Of a stretch of DNA of 57,138 bases, positions 53,712 to 57,138 are shown piece after piece. Position 1 is the first letter of the stretch, and every line of letters starts with the position of its first letter. Both the position numbers and the translations under genes were made by a program. Under the pieces are notes generated by a model, which worked only from the letters and a program-made list of their open reading frames with translations, made no database searches and was not told the DNA's origin. Source of the stretch: Pseudonocardiaceae bacterium (GTDB lineage: Bacteria; Actinomycetota; Actinomycetes; Mycobacteriales; Pseudonocardiaceae); contig WHSZ01000036.1 of assembly GCA_009379845.1 (NCBI GenBank), positions 1 to 57,138 of the forward strand. The letters are read 5' to 3'.

Positions 53712-54637
53712 TTCGGGTACTGGCCATCGGTGAGTGCATGATCGAGCTCACCCACCTGGACGGCAGCACGCTGTCCCTCGGCTACGCCGGGGACACGTTC
53801 AACACCGCGCTGTACCTGTCCCGGTTGACCGAGCCGGACGAGGTCCGGGTGGACTACCTGACCCGGCTCGGCGATGACCCGTACAGCGAAGGGATGCTGG
53901 ATGCGATGCGGGCCGAAGGTATCGGCACCGAGCTGATCAGCCGGGTGCCAGGCGCGCAGCCCGGTCTGTATCTGGTCCGGACCGACGTGCGCGGCGAGCG
54001 CAGCTTTACGTACTACCGCTCGCTTTCGCCCGCGCGCCAGCTCTTCGACACCGACCAGCCGACCGAGATCGACGCGGAGCTCGCCGGATACGACGTCATC
54101 TACCTGTCCGCGATCACCCTGCAACTGCTCACCGAGCGGGCCCAGGAACGGTTGCGGGGCCTCCTGCATCGCGCCCGGCAGCGTGGTAGCGGGGTGGCGT
54201 TCGACAGCAACTATCGCCCGGCCGGGTGGATCAGCGGACAGGCCGCGCGGGTGGCGGTGGAATCGACGTGGTCGCTGGCTTCCGTCGCACTACCTACTTT
54301 TTCCGACGAGCAGGCGCTTTTCCGGGATGCCGGGCCGGAGGCGACGGTTGAGCGGCTGCGCGGGCACGGCATCGAGGACATCGCGGTGAAGGACGGGGCG
54401 AACGGGTGCCTGGTCTGGGACGGCGCCGCGGTATGCCACATTCCGGCCGAGCCCTTGGAGTCTATTGTGGACTCGACGGCGGCCGGGGACGCGTTCAACG
54501 CGGGCTACCTCGCGGCGCGATTGGCCGGTGCGGGTCCAGTGGATGCCGCTGCCAGGGCTAACGCGGTCGCCGCCAGGGTCGTCGGTCAGCCGGGCGCGAT
54601 CGTGCCGAATTCGGTGCTGCCGCGGCGAGGCAGCTGA
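53708..54637 (+). CDS. kdgK: PfkB-family sugar kinase, probable 2-keto-3-deoxygluconate kinase
   Basis: 309 aa. PfkB signature 2 is DSTAAGDAFNAGY with catalytic D261; the start VLAIGECMIELTHLDG and the substrate part GYAGDTFNTALYLSRL are typical of KDG kinases. Phosphorylates KDG to KDPG, to be cleaved by an aldolase that is not in the window. The start at 53708 overlaps the previous stop by four bases, so the operon is translated as a unit. Uronate isomerase is also absent here. Confidence 0.92.
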   Translation: MIRVLAIGECMIELTHLDGSTLSLGYAGDTFNTALYLSRLTEPDEVRVDYLTRLGDDPYSEGMLDAMRAEGIGTELISRVPGAQPGLYLVRTDVRGERSFTYYRSLSPARQLFDTDQPTEIDAELAGYDVIYLSAITLQLLTERAQERLRGLLHRARQRGSGVAFDSNYRPAGWISGQAARVAVESTWSLASVALPTFSDEQALFRDAGPEATVERLRGHGIEDIAVKDGANGCLVWDGAAVCHIPAEPLESIVDSTAAGDAFNAGYLAARLAGAGPVDAAARANAVAARVVGQPGAIVPNSVLPRRGS

Positions 54638-54653
54638 CCACGTCGGGCCGGCA

Positions 54654-56705
54654 TCACCAGTTCATCGCCGAGGTGATCTCCTTCTCCACAATGGACGACA
54701 TGGTGGACAGGTAGGTGGCGCTGAGATGATTCTCGTCCTTGTACACCAGTACGTTGCCGATCACCGGCGGGCAGACGTCCTCCATGCAGATGTAGTCGCT
54801 GAAGTCCAGGAAGGACACGTTTGATGGCACATCGGGGATTCGCTCGTACGGCGGCTGCGGAGCAAGAATGTCCGCACGGCGGGTGCCGCACTCAGGGGCG
54901 TCCCTGCCCTTCGCCGCAACGCAGTCCGACGGTGTGAAGTCGTAGCGGGGATTGTCCCGCACGCCGATCACCGGAATGCCGGCCCGCTCCAGTTTTCGCC
55001 ACTGTTCGACGAAACCGGGCGGCGTGTGTTCGGTGAACCCGACTCGCACCTCACGACTGGCCATGGTGAACACCGTGTCGGGGCGCATCTTGATGATCTC
55101 CTTGGCCGCGGCGGCATTCCAGTCGACGCAGCCTTGGCTGTCGCGCACCACCTCGGAGCTGGTGGAGAACGGGCAGGCGCTCCTCAGCATCTCGGTGATC
55201 TGCCAGTTCCGCCGTTCCGCTATCGGGCGGAGCGCGGCGAGATACTGCCGGCTGTGCGACTCACCGACGACGACGATGCGCCGTTCGGGCGGCCCGTTGG
55301 TCTTCGTCGTGCAGAGGTTCAGTTCCGCGTTGCGGGTGGACGGGACACAGTTCTGGCTGATGTCCGACCAATCGCTCGGCAGCGCGACCATCGAAGGGAC
55401 CAGCTCGACGTTCTTGCCGTCGACCTCGTCAGCCTGCGGGAATTCGGGGGTGCGGGCCACGGCGCCCGGATGATCCGCGTCGTTGACCGACTCGGCGTAA
55501 GCGTTGGCGCGTTCGGTGCTGAGCCACTGCCAGCCGCCGGCGGCGAGCAGCACGGGGACAAGCAGCAGGACGCCGAAGCGGTAGCCGCCCCACCGGGTGT
55601 GTACGCCGATTTGGGAGTCTCGGGCGGGTTTTTCGACGAGGTGATAGGTCAGTATGGACAGCCCGACCGCGATGGCGACGATGACGGCGCCGCCGCGCGG
55701 GCCGACCTCGGTGCGGTCGCGGGCGACGAGGTAGCAGAGCAGGACGGGCCAATGCCAGAGGTAGAGGGCGTAGGCGAGGTTGCCGAGGTATTCCAGGGGG
55801 CGGGAGGCGAGAAGGTGGTCGGCGCCTGCCTTGCTGTGGGTGGTGCCGGCGAGGATGACCAGTGCGGCGGCCAGGGTGGGCCAGAGGGCGGCGTAGCCGG
55901 GGAAGACGCTGCCGACCTGGAGGACGAGTCCGCAGGTGATCAGCGCGGTGACGCCGAGCCAGCCGGCGAGGATGCGCAGCAGTCGGGGCAGGGTGAGGGT
56001 GTGCAGGGTGAGGGCGAGTAGCCCGCCGAGGGCGAATTCCCAGACGCGGGTGGCGGAGTGGAAATACGCCAGCGGCTGGTTGGTCGCGGTCAGCACGACC
56101 GAGTAGGTCAGCGAGGTGGTGAACACCACCGCGAGGGTGGCCAGCAGCCAGGGCCGCAGCCGGTGGCCGGCGGTGCGGGCGAGCACCGCTACCAGCGCGA
56201 TCAGCAGCGGCCACAGCAGGTAGAACTGGCCCTGGATGGACAGCGACCAGTAGTGCTGAACCACGCTGGCGGTGTTGTGCTGGGCGAAGTAGTCCACCGA
56301 ATCGGCGGCCAGCTGCCAGTTCTCCACGTAAAGCGCGGAAGCCACGATCTCCCGGATGGTCTGCCACCAGCGGGCCTCCGGCAGCAGGGCCACACTCACA
56401 GCCATCGTCACCAGCAGCACCGTCAACGCCGCCGGGAACAACCGTTTGATCATCCGCGCCCACATCGCACGGAACCCGAACCGACCCCGCAACCCCGCCC
56501 GATACACCTGCCCCGTAATCAGGAACCCGGTGATCAGGAAGAACACATCCACTCCACCAGACACCCGACCCAGCCACACGTGATAGGCCACCACCAACAC
56601 CACGGCCAACGCCCGCAACCCCTGCAACTCCGGGCGATACCCCGCCGAGGTCGATCGGTCCTCCGCGACAGCCTCGGGCGTAGTCGCTCGGGTTCGCGTG
56701 GTCAT
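54654..56705 (-). CDS. OafA/YrhL-type acyltransferase with SGNH domain
   Basis: 683 aa. The N-terminal acyltransferase-3 domain (about 20-400) has ten or so membrane helices. The active-site segment GLRALAVVLVVAYHVW carries the conserved His, and GGVDVFFLITGFLITG follows. The C-terminal outer SGNH domain has GESHS (S483) and the closing DENH (D657, H660). Such proteins move acetyl or other acyl groups across the membrane onto cell-wall polymers, peptidoglycan or glycolipids. It stands alone, converging on the kinase gene. The acceptor is unknown. Confidence 0.92.
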   Translation of the reverse strand: MTTRTRATTPEAVAEDRSTSAGYRPELQGLRALAVVLVVAYHVWLGRVSGGVDVFFLITGFLITGQVYRAGLRGRFGFRAMWARMIKRLFPAALTVLLVTMAVSVALLPEARWWQTIREIVASALYVENWQLAADSVDYFAQHNTASVVQHYWSLSIQGQFYLLWPLLIALVAVLARTAGHRLRPWLLATLAVVFTTSLTYSVVLTATNQPLAYFHSATRVWEFALGGLLALTLHTLTLPRLLRILAGWLGVTALITCGLVLQVGSVFPGYAALWPTLAAALVILAGTTHSKAGADHLLASRPLEYLGNLAYALYLWHWPVLLCYLVARDRTEVGPRGGAVIVAIAVGLSILTYHLVEKPARDSQIGVHTRWGGYRFGVLLLVPVLLAAGGWQWLSTERANAYAESVNDADHPGAVARTPEFPQADEVDGKNVELVPSMVALPSDWSDISQNCVPSTRNAELNLCTTKTNGPPERRIVVVGESHSRQYLAALRPIAERRNWQITEMLRSACPFSTSSEVVRDSQGCVDWNAAAAKEIIKMRPDTVFTMASREVRVGFTEHTPPGFVEQWRKLERAGIPVIGVRDNPRYDFTPSDCVAAKGRDAPECGTRRADILAPQPPYERIPDVPSNVSFLDFSDYICMEDVCPPVIGNVLVYKDENHLSATYLSTMSSIVEKEITSAMNW

Positions 56706-56848
56706 CCGGTCCCCTCCGCTGCTCGAATCACGCCGTCACCCGAATGGAGGTGACCGGTGATGATTACACCGTTGGCCGTTCAAGCCGTGAACCAGGGGTA
56801 CGTGGATTACCGAGATCGCGGCGTATCCGCAGGTAACGGGTGCGAATA

Positions 56849-57003
56849 TCACCGAGCGGCGGTTGGCGGGTCGATGCCGAGCAGATCGCGGAGCGCGGCC
56901 TCACCCGCGGGCGTCACGCGGACCGCGCGCCCGTTGCCGATCCGCCGGATCCACTGGTTGTCCTGGAAAACTCGGCAGAGCAACGCCCCTGCCGTGCCGG
57001 CTG
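56849..57003 (-). pseudogene. C-terminal stub of an ArsR-type helix-turn-helix regulator
   Basis: Read leftward from about 57003, the frame gives TPAGTAGALLCRVFQDNQW, then IRRIGNGRAVRVTPAGEAAL, RDLLGIDPP and a stop at 56849-56851. This is the recognisable end (about 50 residues) of ArsR/SmtB-like regulators of the type that ends VTPAGEAALRDLLG. Its front is missing; a transposase fragment joins it directly, so the gene was cut by an insertion event or later deletion. No start codon remains. Confidence 0.7.
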
Positions 57004-57138
57004 GTGTCGTGCGTCTGAGTCTCGTTTATGGGTGGTGTGGGGCGGGATCTGGTCGGCGGTTTTGGTCGAGGTGAAGGGGTGGCGGCGGTTGTTCCTGGTT
57101 TTGATGAGGGTGCTGATCGCGGCGATGAGTTGTTTGAC
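57004..57138 (-). pseudogene. IS630-family transposase, C-terminal part (partial, decayed)
   Basis: The last 135 bases read leftward as VKQLIAAISTLIKTRNNRRH, then PFTSTKTADQIPPHTTHKR and DSDARH. IS630 transposases end with a segment of the form PF-W-TKTADQIL and a tail such as NTRH; here Trp is Ser and the stop codon after RH is gone, with the frame passing into the ArsR stub. The catalytic DDE residues would lie to the right, outside the window. It marks the right edge as a mobile-element scar. Confidence 0.75.

Noticed and set aside
56757..57074. 105-aa plus-strand frame at the right edge
   Set aside because: It is antisense to the ArsR stub and IS630 fragment and lacks coding character.

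Overview
This is high-GC actinomycete DNA, most like the Pseudonocardiaceae (Amycolatopsis and relatives). The signs are strong G/C third-position bias, many GTG starts, the tRNA-His/oligoribonuclease pairing, type VII secretion-type small proteins, DmdR/IdeR-like iron control and a mycobacteria-like lipid gene set. This placement is inferred from gene content; no marker gene fixes the genus. Both ends run into insertion-sequence remnants: an IS5-like transposase N-terminus at the left, and an IS630-like transposase C-terminus joined to an ArsR-type regulator stub at the right.

Layout. 1-5.1 kb: IS end, tRNA-Lys(CTT), L,D-transpeptidase lipoprotein, tRNA-His(GTG), oligoribonuclease, a fused acyl-CoA-reductase/SDR protein and a 70-aa protein. 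5.0-13 kb: Bcr/CflA-type exporter diverging from a PucR regulator, a Tat-exported protein coupled to a GMC oxidoreductase, a TPR membrane protein and lactate 2-monooxygenase. 13.1-20.7 kb: stand-alone family A DNA polymerase, acyl-CoA synthetase, XRE regulator, secreted subtilase, SDR and histidine phosphatase. 20.8-24 kb: a small type VII secretion-associated operon with a probable frameshift, then two DUF202 membrane proteins.

24.1-42.5 kb is the most notable region. A translationally coupled FAAL - polyketide synthase - esterase operon (minus strand) lies next to a DHA2 exporter, an MmpL transporter, a WS/DGAT acyltransferase, a CocE/NonD hydrolase and an ATP-grasp enzyme. The set resembles mycobacterial surface-lipid loci: a fatty acid is activated as acyl-AMP, loaded on an N-terminal ACP of a Pks13-like PKS that also carries DH and KR, extended once, released by a thioesterase, transferred by acyltransferases and exported by MmpL. 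An iron-box-like site sits between the ATP-grasp gene and a divergent siderophore-interacting protein gene, so part of the block may respond to iron.

43.5-48.7 kb: enoyl-CoA hydratase, three methyltransferases (one decayed), and a thioredoxin-reductase-like flavoprotein diverging from an XRE-cupin regulator. 48.7-54.6 kb: a hexuronate/mannonate catabolic locus with an IclR regulator diverging from an Nramp-like transporter without the usual metal ligands, D-mannonate dehydratase, fructuronate reductase and KDG kinase, all coupled. 54.6-56.7 kb: an OafA-type acyltransferase with SGNH domain. The last 0.4 kb holds the ArsR and IS630 remnants.
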